DNA of 64,000 bases from Lentzea flava. Lineage in GTDB: Bacteria > Actinomycetota > Actinomycetes > Mycobacteriales > Pseudonocardiaceae. The stretch lies in assembly GCF_014648475.1 (NCBI RefSeq), contig NZ_BMRE01000025.1, positions 1 through 64,000 on the forward strand, read 5' to 3'. Positions 18,501 through 26,195 of the stretch are shown here, piece after piece. Each line of letters starts with the position of its first letter. Position 1 is the first letter of the stretch. Under the pieces are notes generated by a model. It saw only the letters and a program-made list of their open reading frames with translations, was not told the origin of the DNA and made no database searches. The translations under genes and the position numbers were made by a program.

Positions 18501-18641
18501 GCCGATCACAGTATTTCACCGGTGGAGTCCACGGAGGAGATCCGGACCGGGCCGGTCCGGGGATTCGATCAGCCGAGGTCAGACCCCGTACCGGGCGGAC
18601 CGGGGACCGCCTGCCTCCAGCGGAAAGTGTTCTCTCGCCTC

Positions 18642-18977
18642 ATGAAACGCGCGATCGTGTCGCTCAGCCTGCTGATCGGGGTGCTGCTCGGGACGGCGGG
18701 TCTGATGCTCTCCCTCTACCTGGGCGCCCGCGACGAGGCCGGCGCCAACCAGCTGCGGGTCGACGACCTGACCGAGACCGTCGAGGAGAACAAGCGGGAA
18801 CGAGCCAACTACCAGCGCGAGAACACCGAGGTCACCGGCCGCATCGCCGAGCTGGAGCAGAGCAGTGAGAAGCAGCTGCCCTGCGCCATCGCCGCCAAGG
18901 AGCTGATCCTCGCGGCGCGGGACAAGTCCGACGACGAAACCTTGCGCGCACTCGTGGAAATGGAGTCCAAGTGCTGA
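18642..18977 (+). CDS. Membrane-anchored coiled-coil protein, small
   Basis: A 111-residue protein: one N-terminal TM helix (AIVSLSLLIGVLLGTAGLMLSLYL), then a charged coiled coil (DDLTETVEENKRERANYQRE, TGRIAELEQS) and a short C-terminal part with two cysteines (KQLPCAIAAKEL, MESKC). Not recognised as a known family. ATG 18642 is taken because it precedes the TM helix; the longer upstream frame lies in the STAND gene. Its stop overlaps the ATG of the next gene by one base (TGATG). Confidence 0.7.
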   Translation: MKRAIVSLSLLIGVLLGTAGLMLSLYLGARDEAGANQLRVDDLTETVEENKRERANYQRENTEVTGRIAELEQSSEKQLPCAIAAKELILAARDKSDDETLRALVEMESKC

Positions 18978-19342
18978 TGGAAGAGCCCTCGGCTGCCGCG
19001 CCGAAGCGCACCCTGCCCGTGGTCCTGGCCTGCGTTGCCACCGTCTGCCTGCTGGTCACCGTGGTGCTCGTGGTCATGCACGCCAACGCGCGTTCCCAGC
19101 GCGACCAGTCGGCGCGCAGGATCGTGGAGCTGGAGAAGCAGGTGACCGAGTCCGGCCAGGAGGAGATCGCGGCGAACGAGGAGCTGAAGCGCAACAAGCT
19201 GAAGGAAGAGGCGCAGAAGGCGCGCACCGCCCTGGTGGCCTCCTGCTCGGACAACACGAAGATGTACAACACCATGGCGAAGGACGCGCCGGGCCGCGAC
19301 CGGGTGTTCAAGATCATGTACGACTCGTGCCTGAGCCTGTGA
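18977..19342 (+). CDS. Membrane-anchored coiled-coil protein, small, second of pair
   Basis: A 121-residue protein with the same plan as its upstream neighbour: a TM helix (LPVVLACVATVCLLVTVVLVVM), a coiled coil (RRIVELEKQVTESGQEEIAA, EELKRNKLKEEAQKA) and a C-terminal region with two cysteines (LVASCSDN, MYDSCLSL). ATG 18977 overlaps the preceding stop. The pair probably makes interacting single-pass proteins with extracytoplasmic domains. Function unknown. Confidence 0.7.
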   Translation: MEEPSAAAPKRTLPVVLACVATVCLLVTVVLVVMHANARSQRDQSARRIVELEKQVTESGQEEIAANEELKRNKLKEEAQKARTALVASCSDNTKMYNTMAKDAPGRDRVFKIMYDSCLSL

Positions 19343-19356
19343 CGCGGGCAGGAAGA

Positions 19357-19402
19357 CCGGGCCTGAGCGCCGCCGCCGCCACGTCACGACGCTCAGACCC
19401 GG
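19357..19402. terminator. Hairpin between convergent genes
   Basis: CCGGGCCTGAGCG (19357-19369) pairs with CGCTCAGACCCGG (19390-19402) with one G-U-type mismatch. It lies in the 66-bp gap between the convergent coiled-coil operon and the GH47 gene. No T-run is present, as is usual for high-GC terminators. Confidence 0.55.
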
Positions 19403-19408
19403 AGCCCG

Positions 19409-20863
19409 TCACCTCCTGGCGCCGAGGAAGATGTTGCCCTCGGTGCTGAGGTAGTGGCTGGTGTAGTCGAACCTCCTGGCGTCACCGAAGATCAGCCAGT
19501 AGTACTTGAGCTGCTCCGACCACCAGTAGCCGGGACAGAAGTCGCCCTTCGCCCCGGTCGTGACGTCCGTGAGGATCGTGTAGCCGTACTTGGTCTTCGA
19601 GGTCCGCTTCATCTCCTGGTAGTGCCGGTACGCGCGCTCGCGGTAGATCTCGTCACGCGTGGCGAGCCACAGGAAGAACGCCGCATCGGCGTACTCGGGC
19701 CGGAGCTGGTTGCCGACCGAGGTGGGGCGCAGCGAGGTGTAGTTGATGCCTTCCGGCAGCACGCCGTACCGGTCCTGCACCGCCGTCCAGGAATCGTGGT
19801 AAGCCCGGCCCCGCGCGACGTCGCCGCTCTCCGCCAGCAACCCGCCGAAGAACGCCGCAAGTTCGCTCTGGGTCCTGGAGTCCCGCCGCCCGGTGAACGC
19901 GTCGACCTGAGCGAACCACAACCTGCCGCCGACGACGTCGGTCTGGTAGCGCAGGATGCCGCGCAGCAGAACGTCCCACCACCGCTTGAGATCGCGGTCG
20001 CCGAACAGGTGCCAGCCGTCCCAGAGGTACTCGTAGTAGGAGTCGGCGGGCGGACCGATCGTGGCGTAGCGGTTGCGCCAGGCGCCGGTCTCGGCGTGCA
20101 CGTCCCACGGCAGCAGGTCGTAGGCCGTCCGCTTGTCGAACGTGACCTGGAAGGCCTTCTTCGCCGCGTTGTAGTACTTCCGGTCGCCGGTCCACTTCGA
20201 CAGCGAGCCGAACTCCGTGATGTACGTACCGGTTTCCGCGAGGTTCGTCTCGGGCGACGAGACCGCGCCGGTGCGCAGATTGACGTAGCGGTACGGAATT
20301 CCGGTCGGCGACTTGGTGAAGGCGACCAGCAGCCGGTCGCCCAGGTCGCGAGCGAGGTTCAGCAACGCTCTGTCGCCGCTCACGTGGTAGGCGGAGAGCA
20401 GGCCGCCGAGCATCCGGATGTTGGTCTCGAAGACCTGGAACGGCGCGTCGACGTCGAAGCTCAGGTTGGCCTTGACCCAGCGGACGCCCTCGGCGAACTC
20501 GGCGTCGAGTTCCATGAGCCACAACGTGTCCAGTGCTTCGACAACCGTGAGACCCATCGGGTGGCCGGGAACGAAGAACTCCTCGTAGCCGCCCGACACC
20601 GGCTTGATCTGGTCGTGGCCGAACGCACGCTCCACATAGGACCGCCAGGCCCAGCGGGTCTCGTTGCGCACGTCCTCGGCGACGGCGCGCCAGCCCCTGG
20701 GAGGTGGCGCCATCGCCGTCGCGCCAACGGAAGTAGCCGCGCCCGTCTCCGCGGGAGGCGGTGGCGCGGACGGTGACGGTTGAGCAGCGGCGACACCGGG
20801 AACACCCGCGAGCCCGGCGGCGCCGAGAAGGCCGAGAACGCTACGGCGTGGCAGGTCACGCAT
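19409..20863 (-). CDS. GH47 family alpha-1,2-mannosidase, Tat-exported
   Basis: A 484-residue enzyme. Its N-terminus is a twin-arginine signal (LPRRSVLGLLGAAGLAG) followed by a Pro/Ala-rich linker. The body is class I alpha-mannosidase-like: SYVERAFGHDQIKPVSGG, GLTVVEALDTLWLM, FETNIRMLGGLLSAYH, PPADSYYEYLWDGW, RPEYADAAFFLWLAT and a final STEGNIF resembling the family's Ca-binding Thr-Glu. ATG 20863 has GGGGAG upstream; an extension to 20923 would run into a palindromic repeat. Bacterial GH47 enzymes trim alpha-1,2-linked mannose. Divergent from the LacI/ABC operon, with an operator-like box between them. Confidence 0.87.
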   Translation of the reverse strand: MRDLPRRSVLGLLGAAGLAGVPGVAAAQPSPSAPPPPAETGAATSVGATAMAPPPRGWRAVAEDVRNETRWAWRSYVERAFGHDQIKPVSGGYEEFFVPGHPMGLTVVEALDTLWLMELDAEFAEGVRWVKANLSFDVDAPFQVFETNIRMLGGLLSAYHVSGDRALLNLARDLGDRLLVAFTKSPTGIPYRYVNLRTGAVSSPETNLAETGTYITEFGSLSKWTGDRKYYNAAKKAFQVTFDKRTAYDLLPWDVHAETGAWRNRYATIGPPADSYYEYLWDGWHLFGDRDLKRWWDVLLRGILRYQTDVVGGRLWFAQVDAFTGRRDSRTQSELAAFFGGLLAESGDVARGRAYHDSWTAVQDRYGVLPEGINYTSLRPTSVGNQLRPEYADAAFFLWLATRDEIYRERAYRHYQEMKRTSKTKYGYTILTDVTTGAKGDFCPGYWWSEQLKYYWLIFGDARRFDYTSHYLSTEGNIFLGARR

Positions 20864-20881
20864 CGTCGATCTCCCCTCAGT

Positions 20882-20944
20882 GGCTGTCGATGAACGGCGC
20901 TTTTGTGCACGTGAGGTGGACAAAAGCGCCGTTCATCGACAGCC
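20882..20944. repeat. Perfect 25-bp inverted repeat (hairpin element, copy 1)
   Basis: Arms 20882-20906 and 20920-20944 are exact reverse complements around a 13-base loop that itself allows CAC/GTG pairing. The element sits between the divergent GH47 and LacI genes, so it is not a simple terminator. A related element with different arm sequence but the same loop CACGT-AGGTG lies at 25992-26041. The frame across it reads MNGAFVHVRWTKAPFID, a peptide I treat as an artefact of the palindrome. Confidence 0.9.
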
Positions 20945-20951
20945 GGTTCCT

Positions 20952-20963
20952 GACAACGCTGTC
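20952..20963. promoter_or_regulatory. Putative LacI-family operator O1
   Basis: GACAACGCTGTC differs at one position from the perfect palindrome found at the lacI start. It lies in the divergent region between GH47 and lacI, so it could serve both promoters. Confidence 0.55.
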
Positions 20964-21078
20964 TGGCACCCGATCCTGGCGGAGTGCACACGGCGGTGGT
21001 CAAGACCAATGCGGGCACTTGTCCTGTTCAGGACAGCAAGTGCCGCAACAAGTGGCCGCTTGACCGGTTCCGCAACTG

Positions 21079-21108
21079 TTGACAAGGACGTGAAGGCGGG
21101 GTGAGATA
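21079..21108 (+). promoter_or_regulatory. Probable leaderless promoter of the LacI/ABC operon
   Basis: A TTGACA (21079-21084) is followed 18 bp later by GAGATA (21103-21108), placing the predicted start of transcription near the ATG at 21117. No Shine-Dalgarno lies directly before that ATG, consistent with leaderless translation. Operator O2 covers the first codons. Confidence 0.45.
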
Positions 21109-21116
21109 CGGCCACT

Positions 21117-22160
21117 ATGACAACGTTGTCCCCCAGCGGACCGGTTGCCGGTCAGCGCAAGGTCCGTCGCGCGACGATGAACGACGTCGCGCGGCTCGCG
21201 GGCGTGAGCATCAAGACCGTCTCGCGCGTCGTCAACGACGAGCCGGGTGTGCACCCGTCCACCGCCGAGCGCGTGCTGGCCGCCATCGACCAGCTCGGGT
21301 TCCGGCGGAACCTGAGCGCCCGCAACCTGCGCCGCGGCTCGTCCACCGGCACCATCGGGCTCGTGCTGGAGGACGTCGGCAACCCGTTCTACTCCGGGGT
21401 GACGCGCGCTGTCGAGGAAATCGCCCGTTTGCGCGGCAGACAGGTGATCTCGGGGTCGTCGGACGAGGATCCCGGCCGCGAACGCGAGCTGGCGCTGGAG
21501 TTCTGCAGCCGCCGGGTCGACGGGCTGCTGATCGTTCCGGCCGGCCTGCAGCACAGCTACCTGGTGCCGGAGATGCGCGCGGGCACGCCCGTCGTGTTCC
21601 TCGACCGGCCCGCCGGCGACGTCGTGGCGGACACCGTGCTGGTGGACAACATCGGCGGCACCGTCGAAGCCGTCACCCATCTGGCCGCACACGGCCATCG
21701 CCGCATCGCGTTCCTCGGCGACGCGCCGGACATCTTCACCGCCAACGAACGCCTGCGCGGTTACCGCGAGGGCTGTGTGCGTGCGGGCATCGGCTACCAC
21801 GAGGAGCTCGTGGCGATGGGACCGCACGACGAGAGCAGCGTGGCGACCACGTTGCAGCGGCTGCAGAACCTGCGCGAACCCGCGACCGCGATCGTGGCCG
21901 GCAACAACCGCATCACCGTGCACATCCTGCGCTCGCTCGCGGGTGTCGCGGAACGGCCCGCGCTGGTGGGGTTCGACGACTTCGAGCTCGCCGACCTGCT
22001 GTCGCCGCCGGTGACCGTGATCGCGCACGACGCGAGCGCGCTCGGCAAGGCGGCCACCGATTTGTTGTTCGCCCGACTGGACGGCGACAACTCACCACCG
22101 CGCCGCGTCGTGCTGCCGGTGCGCTTGGTGCCACGAGGATCCGGGGAGGTCCACGCGTGA
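21117..22160 (+). CDS. LacI-family transcriptional regulator
   Basis: A 347-residue repressor. The HTH is MNDVARLAGVSIKTVSRVVN from about residue 21, with hinge helix LSARNLRRG, then a periplasmic-binding-protein-like sensor (IGLVLEDVGNPFYSGV, GHRRIAFLGD, AIVAGNNRITV). It heads an operon with a mannose-6-phosphate isomerase and a sugar ABC transporter, so the inducer is probably mannose or a derivative. A perfect palindrome GACAACGTTGTC overlaps codons 1-5, suggesting autorepression. The stop overlaps the next GTG (GTGA). Confidence 0.92.
   Translation: MTTLSPSGPVAGQRKVRRATMNDVARLAGVSIKTVSRVVNDEPGVHPSTAERVLAAIDQLGFRRNLSARNLRRGSSTGTIGLVLEDVGNPFYSGVTRAVEEIARLRGRQVISGSSDEDPGRERELALEFCSRRVDGLLIVPAGLQHSYLVPEMRAGTPVVFLDRPAGDVVADTVLVDNIGGTVEAVTHLAAHGHRRIAFLGDAPDIFTANERLRGYREGCVRAGIGYHEELVAMGPHDESSVATTLQRLQNLREPATAIVAGNNRITVHILRSLAGVAERPALVGFDDFELADLLSPPVTVIAHDASALGKAATDLLFARLDGDNSPPRRVVLPVRLVPRGSGEVHA
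21119..21130. promoter_or_regulatory. Putative LacI-family operator O2 (perfect palindrome)
   Basis: GACAACGTTGTC is a perfect 12-bp palindrome with the central CG typical of LacI-family sites. It starts at the third base of the lacI ATG, where bound repressor would block initiation of a leaderless message. Confidence 0.65.
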
Positions 22161-23188
22161 GTTCTGGTGTGCTCCACCAGCCTGTCAACCTGCCGGCCAA
22201 CCAGCCGAAGCAGTTCTACCGCGGCGGCGAGGCGATCGCCGCGTTGCGCGGCGGCACGAGCGGCGACTTCGGGCCGGAGGACTGGGTGGCCTCGACGACG
22301 ACGCTGTTCGGGCGCAGCGACGCGGGGTTGACAACGTTGCCGAACGGCGTGCTGCTGCGCGACGCGGTCGAGGCGGATCCGGAGGGGTGGCTCGGCCCCG
22401 AGCACGTGGCGAAGTTCGGCGCCGACACGGCGTTGCTGGTGAAGCTGCTCGACGCGGGCCAGCGCCTGCCGGTGCACTGCCACCCGTCCAACGCTTTCGC
22501 GTCCTCGCACCTGAACTGCCGCCACGGCAAGACGGAGGCGTGGATCGTCGTCGGCACGACCGGGCCGGACCCGACCGTCTACATCGGATTTCGCGACGAC
22601 GTGCCCGCCGAGACCGTCGCCGAATGGGTGGCGGAGCAGAACACCAGGGCGATGCTCGACTCGCTCAACCCCGTCCGCGTCCGGCCGGGCGACACGGTCT
22701 TCGTGCCCGCCGGTGTGCCGCACGCGATCGGCGAGGGGGTGTTCATCGTCGAACTGCAGCAGCCCACGGACTTCTCGGTGACGCTGGAGTGGCAGGGCTT
22801 CCTCGCCGACGCGGACGTCGGTCACCTCGGCCTCGGCTACGACGTCGCGCTGGACTGCGTCGACCGGCACGGCTGGGGCGGCAGGCTGGAGAAGCTCGTG
22901 CGCCAGACGTCCGAGAAGTGGGCGCCGTCGGTCGACCTGCTCGGCCACGACGCCGACCCGTTCTTCCAGGCCGACCGCCTGCACGTGGAGGGCTCCTTCG
23001 CACTGGAGCCGTCGTTCGCCGTGCTGGTGGTGCTGGAGGGGTCAGGCCAGCTCGGCGAGCTGGAGGTCCGCAAGGGCAGCACCGTCGTCGTTCCGCACGC
23101 TGCGGGCGAGCTCGGGCTGACCGGTGACCTGGTGGCGATCCGCTGCCGTCCGCCCGTACTGTCCACAGTAGAGGATGTCTCACCATGA
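22157..23188 (+). CDS. manA: Class I mannose-6-phosphate isomerase
   Basis: A 343-residue cupin enzyme interconverting mannose-6-phosphate and fructose-6-phosphate in the cytoplasm. The zinc-binding motif region reads RLPVHCHPSNAFASSH and CRHGKTEAWIVVG, with a second site at RVRPGDTVFVPAGVPHAIG. A C-terminal cupin-like domain follows. GTG 22157 overlaps the lacI stop and the TGA overlaps the next ATG, so it is translated within the operon. It links imported mannose to glycolysis if a kinase phosphorylates it; none is encoded here. Known manA homologues can be quite divergent, so a related aldose isomerase is possible. Confidence 0.8.
   Translation: MSSGVLHQPVNLPANQPKQFYRGGEAIAALRGGTSGDFGPEDWVASTTTLFGRSDAGLTTLPNGVLLRDAVEADPEGWLGPEHVAKFGADTALLVKLLDAGQRLPVHCHPSNAFASSHLNCRHGKTEAWIVVGTTGPDPTVYIGFRDDVPAETVAEWVAEQNTRAMLDSLNPVRVRPGDTVFVPAGVPHAIGEGVFIVELQQPTDFSVTLEWQGFLADADVGHLGLGYDVALDCVDRHGWGGRLEKLVRQTSEKWAPSVDLLGHDADPFFQADRLHVEGSFALEPSFAVLVVLEGSGQLGELEVRKGSTVVVPHAAGELGLTGDLVAIRCRPPVLSTVEDVSP
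22330..22341. promoter_or_regulatory. Putative intragenic LacI-family operator O3
   Basis: GACAACGTTGCC inside the isomerase gene has one mismatch to the perfect palindrome of O2 and O4. It could be an auxiliary site for looping or a coincidence of codon usage. Confidence 0.35.
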
Positions 23189-23949
23189 GCGAGCCCTTGC
23201 TGGAGGCTCGTGACCTCACGAAGAACTACGGCACCGTGGAGGCACTCCGCGGTGCGTCGTTCACCGCCTACCCCGGCGAGGTCGTGTCGCTGATCGGCGA
23301 CAACGGCGCGGGCAAGTCCACCCTGGTGAAGTGCCTGTCCGGGGTGGAGCAGCCGACCAGCGGAACACTGCTGTTCGACGGCAAGCCCCTCCACCTGAGC
23401 TCCCCCAACGACGCCCGCGACCGCGGCATCGAGACGGTGTTCCAGGACCTCGCGGTCGCGCCGGACCTCGACCCGGCCGCGAACATGTTCCTGGGCAGGG
23501 AGATCCTCAAGCCCGGCGTGCTCGGCTGGCTGGGCGTGCTCGACAAGAAGGCGATGCGCCGGCAGGCCGCGGAGCACTTCACCCGGTTCGGCGCGTCGCT
23601 GCAGAGCATCGACGTGCCGATCGCGGCGCTGTCCGGTGGTCAGCGCCAGTCGGTCGCGGTCGCGCGTTCGGTGGCGTGGGCGTCGAAGCTCGTGTTCATG
23701 GACGAGCCGACGGCCGCTCTCGGTGTGGTGCAACGGGAACGCGTGCTGGAGGTGATCAAGCGCGTGCGCGACGAGGGCATCGCCGTGGTGCTGATCTCGC
23801 ACAACATGCCGGAGGTCCTGTCGGTCTCCGACCGCGTCGAGGTGCTGCGCCTCGGCCGCCGCGTGGCCCGCTTCAAGGCCGCCGACACGACCGTTGAAGA
23901 GCTCGTCGGTGCAATGACCGGCGCACTGTCGCAAGAGGACGCCGCATGA
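23185..23949 (+). CDS. Sugar ABC transporter ATPase, single-domain (FrcA-like)
   Basis: A 254-residue ATPase: Walker A GDNGAGKSTL, a variant signature LSGGQRQSVAVAR, Walker B KLVFMDEPTAAL and switch His ISHNMPEVL. The VFQDLAVAPDLDPAANMFLG stretch is typical of the carbohydrate importer (RbsA/MglA/FrcA) branch. Most of that branch are about 500 residues with two ABC domains; this one has a single domain like FrcA of the fructose/mannose/ribose importer, so it would work as a homodimer. ATGA overlaps join it to genes on both sides. Confidence 0.9.
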   Translation: MSEPLLEARDLTKNYGTVEALRGASFTAYPGEVVSLIGDNGAGKSTLVKCLSGVEQPTSGTLLFDGKPLHLSSPNDARDRGIETVFQDLAVAPDLDPAANMFLGREILKPGVLGWLGVLDKKAMRRQAAEHFTRFGASLQSIDVPIAALSGGQRQSVAVARSVAWASKLVFMDEPTAALGVVQRERVLEVIKRVRDEGIAVVLISHNMPEVLSVSDRVEVLRLGRRVARFKAADTTVEELVGAMTGALSQEDAA

Positions 23950-24983
23950 TGACCGATGAGAAGACAACGTTGTCAGCTCAGTCGGACGAGCAGCGCACCC
24001 CGCTGCTGAAGCGTCTGACAGGCGCGAACACGCTGTGGATCGGCCTGGTGCTGCTGGTCCTGATCGCCGTGTTCGGCGCGATCCGGCCGGACGCGGTGTT
24101 CCAGGTGACCACGCTGCAGTTCCTGCTCGCGGAAACCGCTGTGCTGCTGGTGCTCTCGGTCGGCATGACCTTCGTGATCATCACGTCCGGCATCGACCTG
24201 TCCGTGGGATCCGTGCTGGTGTTCGCGAGCGTCTCGTCCGCGATGGCGATGAACGCAGTCTCCGGCGGCGACGCGACGAACGCCGGCTGGGGCGTGATCG
24301 CGTTCGGCCTGCTGGTCGCGGTGGTGAGCGGCGCGGTCTGGGGCCTGCTGAACGGCCTGTTGATCTCGCGAGCGAAGATCCCGCCGCTGATCGTGACCCT
24401 GGGTTCGTTCGGCGCGGCGCAGGGCGCGGCCCTGTTGCTGAACAACGGTTCCAACGTGTCCGGCATCCCGGACAAGCTGAACCGCACCTTCGGCTCAGGC
24501 ACGTACTTCGGCATCCCGAACATCGTGATCGTGGCCGCGATCGTCACCGCGCTCGGCGCGCTTCTGTTGTCCACCACGCGGTTCGGCCGCTACACCTACG
24601 CGGTCGGCTCGAACGAGGAGGCGGCCAGGCGCGTCGGCATCTCGGTGCGCGGCCACCTCACGAAGGTGTACCTGCTCGCGGGCACCCTCGCGGGCCTCGC
24701 GGGCTTCATGGGCAACGCGTTCTTCCGCGTCGCGGTCGTCACCGGCCACGAGACGGACAACCTGAACGCGATCGCCGCCGTCGTCCTGGGTGGTACCAGC
24801 ATCTTCGGCGGCACGGGTTCGGTGCTGGGCACGGTGTTCGGCGTGTTCATCCCGGCGGTGTTGGAGAAGGGCCTCGTGATCATCGGGGTCAAGGAGTTCT
24901 GGCAGCCGATCGCGGTCGCGATCGTGCTGGTGGCCGCCGTGTGGCTGGACCAGACACGGCGGCGGGCGCGCAACCAACGTTAG
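23946..24983 (+). CDS. Sugar ABC transporter permease (RbsC/FrcB-like)
   Basis: A 345-residue permease of the BPD_transp_2 family with about ten hydrophobic segments. Signatures are VGMTFVIITSGIDLSVGSVL near the N-terminus, RRVGISVRGHLTKVYLLAG (ATPase contact) and AIAAVVLGGTSIFGGTGSVLGT. It starts at ATG 23946 overlapping the ATPase stop. Operator-like box O4 lies inside its first ten codons. It forms the membrane channel of the mannose-locus importer, probably as a homodimer. Confidence 0.92.
   Translation: MMTDEKTTLSAQSDEQRTPLLKRLTGANTLWIGLVLLVLIAVFGAIRPDAVFQVTTLQFLLAETAVLLVLSVGMTFVIITSGIDLSVGSVLVFASVSSAMAMNAVSGGDATNAGWGVIAFGLLVAVVSGAVWGLLNGLLISRAKIPPLIVTLGSFGAAQGAALLLNNGSNVSGIPDKLNRTFGSGTYFGIPNIVIVAAIVTALGALLLSTTRFGRYTYAVGSNEEAARRVGISVRGHLTKVYLLAGTLAGLAGFMGNAFFRVAVVTGHETDNLNAIAAVVLGGTSIFGGTGSVLGTVFGVFIPAVLEKGLVIIGVKEFWQPIAVAIVLVAAVWLDQTRRRARNQR
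23963..23974. promoter_or_regulatory. Putative LacI-family operator O4 (perfect palindrome)
   Basis: A second exact GACAACGTTGTC palindrome lies in codons 6-10 of the permease gene, about 2.8 kb from O2. It may act as a roadblock site controlling the distal operon genes or as an auxiliary looping site. Confidence 0.5.
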
Positions 24984-25000
24984 GGAAAGGTGCTGGACCA

Positions 25001-25975
25001 ATGAAGATCCGCTCCGCAGTGGCCCTCTCAGCCGCTTTCCTGCTCGCCGCGTGTGGCGGAGGCGGGCAGATCGGCGATTCGGGTTCGGGCAACTCCGCCG
25101 CGAACAAGAAGCTGGTGCTGATCCCCGGCATCACGGCGGAACCGTTCTACATCTCGATGCAGTGCGGTTTCCAGGAGGCGGCCAAGGCCGCGGGCTACGA
25201 GTTCGACACGCAGGCACCCGCCAAGTTCGACGCGGCCCAGCAAACCCCGATCGTCACGGGCGTCCTCGCCTCCAAGCCCGCCGCGGTGCTCATCGCCCCG
25301 ACCGACGACAAGGCCATGGCGGGCCCGATGAAGCAGCTCAAGGACGCGGGCATCAAGGTCGTCGAGGTCGACACCAAGCTCCAGGACACCTCGATCGCCT
25401 CGTCCACCATCTCGTCCAACAACGAGCAGGGCGGCAAGCTCGCCGCCGAGACGCTCAACAAGCTCAGCGCCGGCAAGACCGGCTCGGTGCTGGTGCTGAA
25501 CACCAAGGCCGGCACGTCCACCACCGACGCCCGTGCCAAGGGCTTCGAGGACGAGATCAAGAAGTACTCGAACCTCAAGTACATCGGCCAGCAGTACACC
25601 GACAACGAGCCCGCCACCGCGGCCTCGAAGGTGACCGCGACCCTGGCCGCGAACCCGGACCTGATCGGCGTGTTCGCCACCAACCTGAACACCGGTGAGG
25701 GCGCGGCGACCGGCCTGCGCAACGCGGGCAAGACCGGCGCGGTGAACCTGGTCGGGTTCGACGCCTCGCCGAAGCAGGTGGAGGACCTGAAGGCGGGCAC
25801 CGTGCAGGCGTTGATCGCCCAGGACCCGGCCACGATCGGCAAGCAGGGCGTCGAGCAGGCCCTGGCCGCGATCGAGGGCAAGGCGACCAAGCGGAACATC
25901 GAGACCGACCTGGTCGCGATCACCAAGGACGACGCGGAGAAGAACTCGAAGTACTTCTACAAGCAGTCCTGCTGA
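25001..25975 (+). CDS. Sugar-binding lipoprotein of the ABC importer
   Basis: A 324-residue periplasmic-binding protein (RbsB-like, Peripla_BP_4). It has a lipobox (SAAFLLAACGGG, Cys about residue 19). Sugar-binding fold motifs include LVLIPGITAEPFYISMQCGF, KPAAVLIAPTDDKAM, GVFATNLNTGEGAATGL and VNLVGFDASPKQVEDLKAG. A GGGAAAGG lies upstream of ATG 25001. It follows the permease by 17 bp and completes a four-part uptake system with the isomerase. Extracellular ligand predicted to be mannose or a related hexose; this is inference from context. Confidence 0.92.
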   Translation: MKIRSAVALSAAFLLAACGGGGQIGDSGSGNSAANKKLVLIPGITAEPFYISMQCGFQEAAKAAGYEFDTQAPAKFDAAQQTPIVTGVLASKPAAVLIAPTDDKAMAGPMKQLKDAGIKVVEVDTKLQDTSIASSTISSNNEQGGKLAAETLNKLSAGKTGSVLVLNTKAGTSTTDARAKGFEDEIKKYSNLKYIGQQYTDNEPATAASKVTATLAANPDLIGVFATNLNTGEGAATGLRNAGKTGAVNLVGFDASPKQVEDLKAGTVQALIAQDPATIGKQGVEQALAAIEGKATKRNIETDLVAITKDDAEKNSKYFYKQSC

Positions 25976-25991
25976 CCTCGACGTTCAGATC

Positions 25992-26041
25992 GATGAAGGG
26001 CTCCTTCATCCACGTCAGGTGGATGAAGGAGCCCCTTCATC
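25992..26041. repeat. Hairpin element, copy 2 (related to 20882-20944)
   Basis: The arm at 25992-26013 pairs with 26019-26041 with a single bulged base around loop GTCAG. It aligns end to end with copy 1, keeping GATGAA...TTCATC ends and the CACGT-AGGTGGA centre, while the middle of both arms has changed in compensating fashion. It starts 17 bp after the binding-protein stop and may also end that transcript. Confidence 0.85.
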
Positions 26042-26049
26042 TACGTCGG

Positions 26050-26063
26050 ATGACGAACGTCAT
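26050..26063. promoter_or_regulatory. 14-bp palindrome upstream of the S33 peptidase gene
   Basis: ATGACGAACGTCAT is a perfect inverted repeat 133 bp upstream of the peptidase ATG and 9 bp after the hairpin element. It is a plausible regulator site. No matching regulator is identified. Confidence 0.35.
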
Positions 26064-26195
26064 AGGGGTTTGGCCGGGTCGGCGTAAGACCAGAGTTGTA
26101 TCCGGTTGCCACCCTTAGGCCGATGTTCCCGTACCCCCGGACGCGATGAGCTGGGGTGCCGGCCGGGCTCGGCCGACAGAAGGGGGAACAACCGG

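Noticed and set aside
20882..20944. A small ORF reading MNGAFVHVRWTKAPFID across hairpin copy 1
   Set aside because: The peptide is forced by the perfect palindrome, the frame has no ribosome-binding site, and copy 2 gives a different peptide; the hairpin, not the peptide, is conserved.
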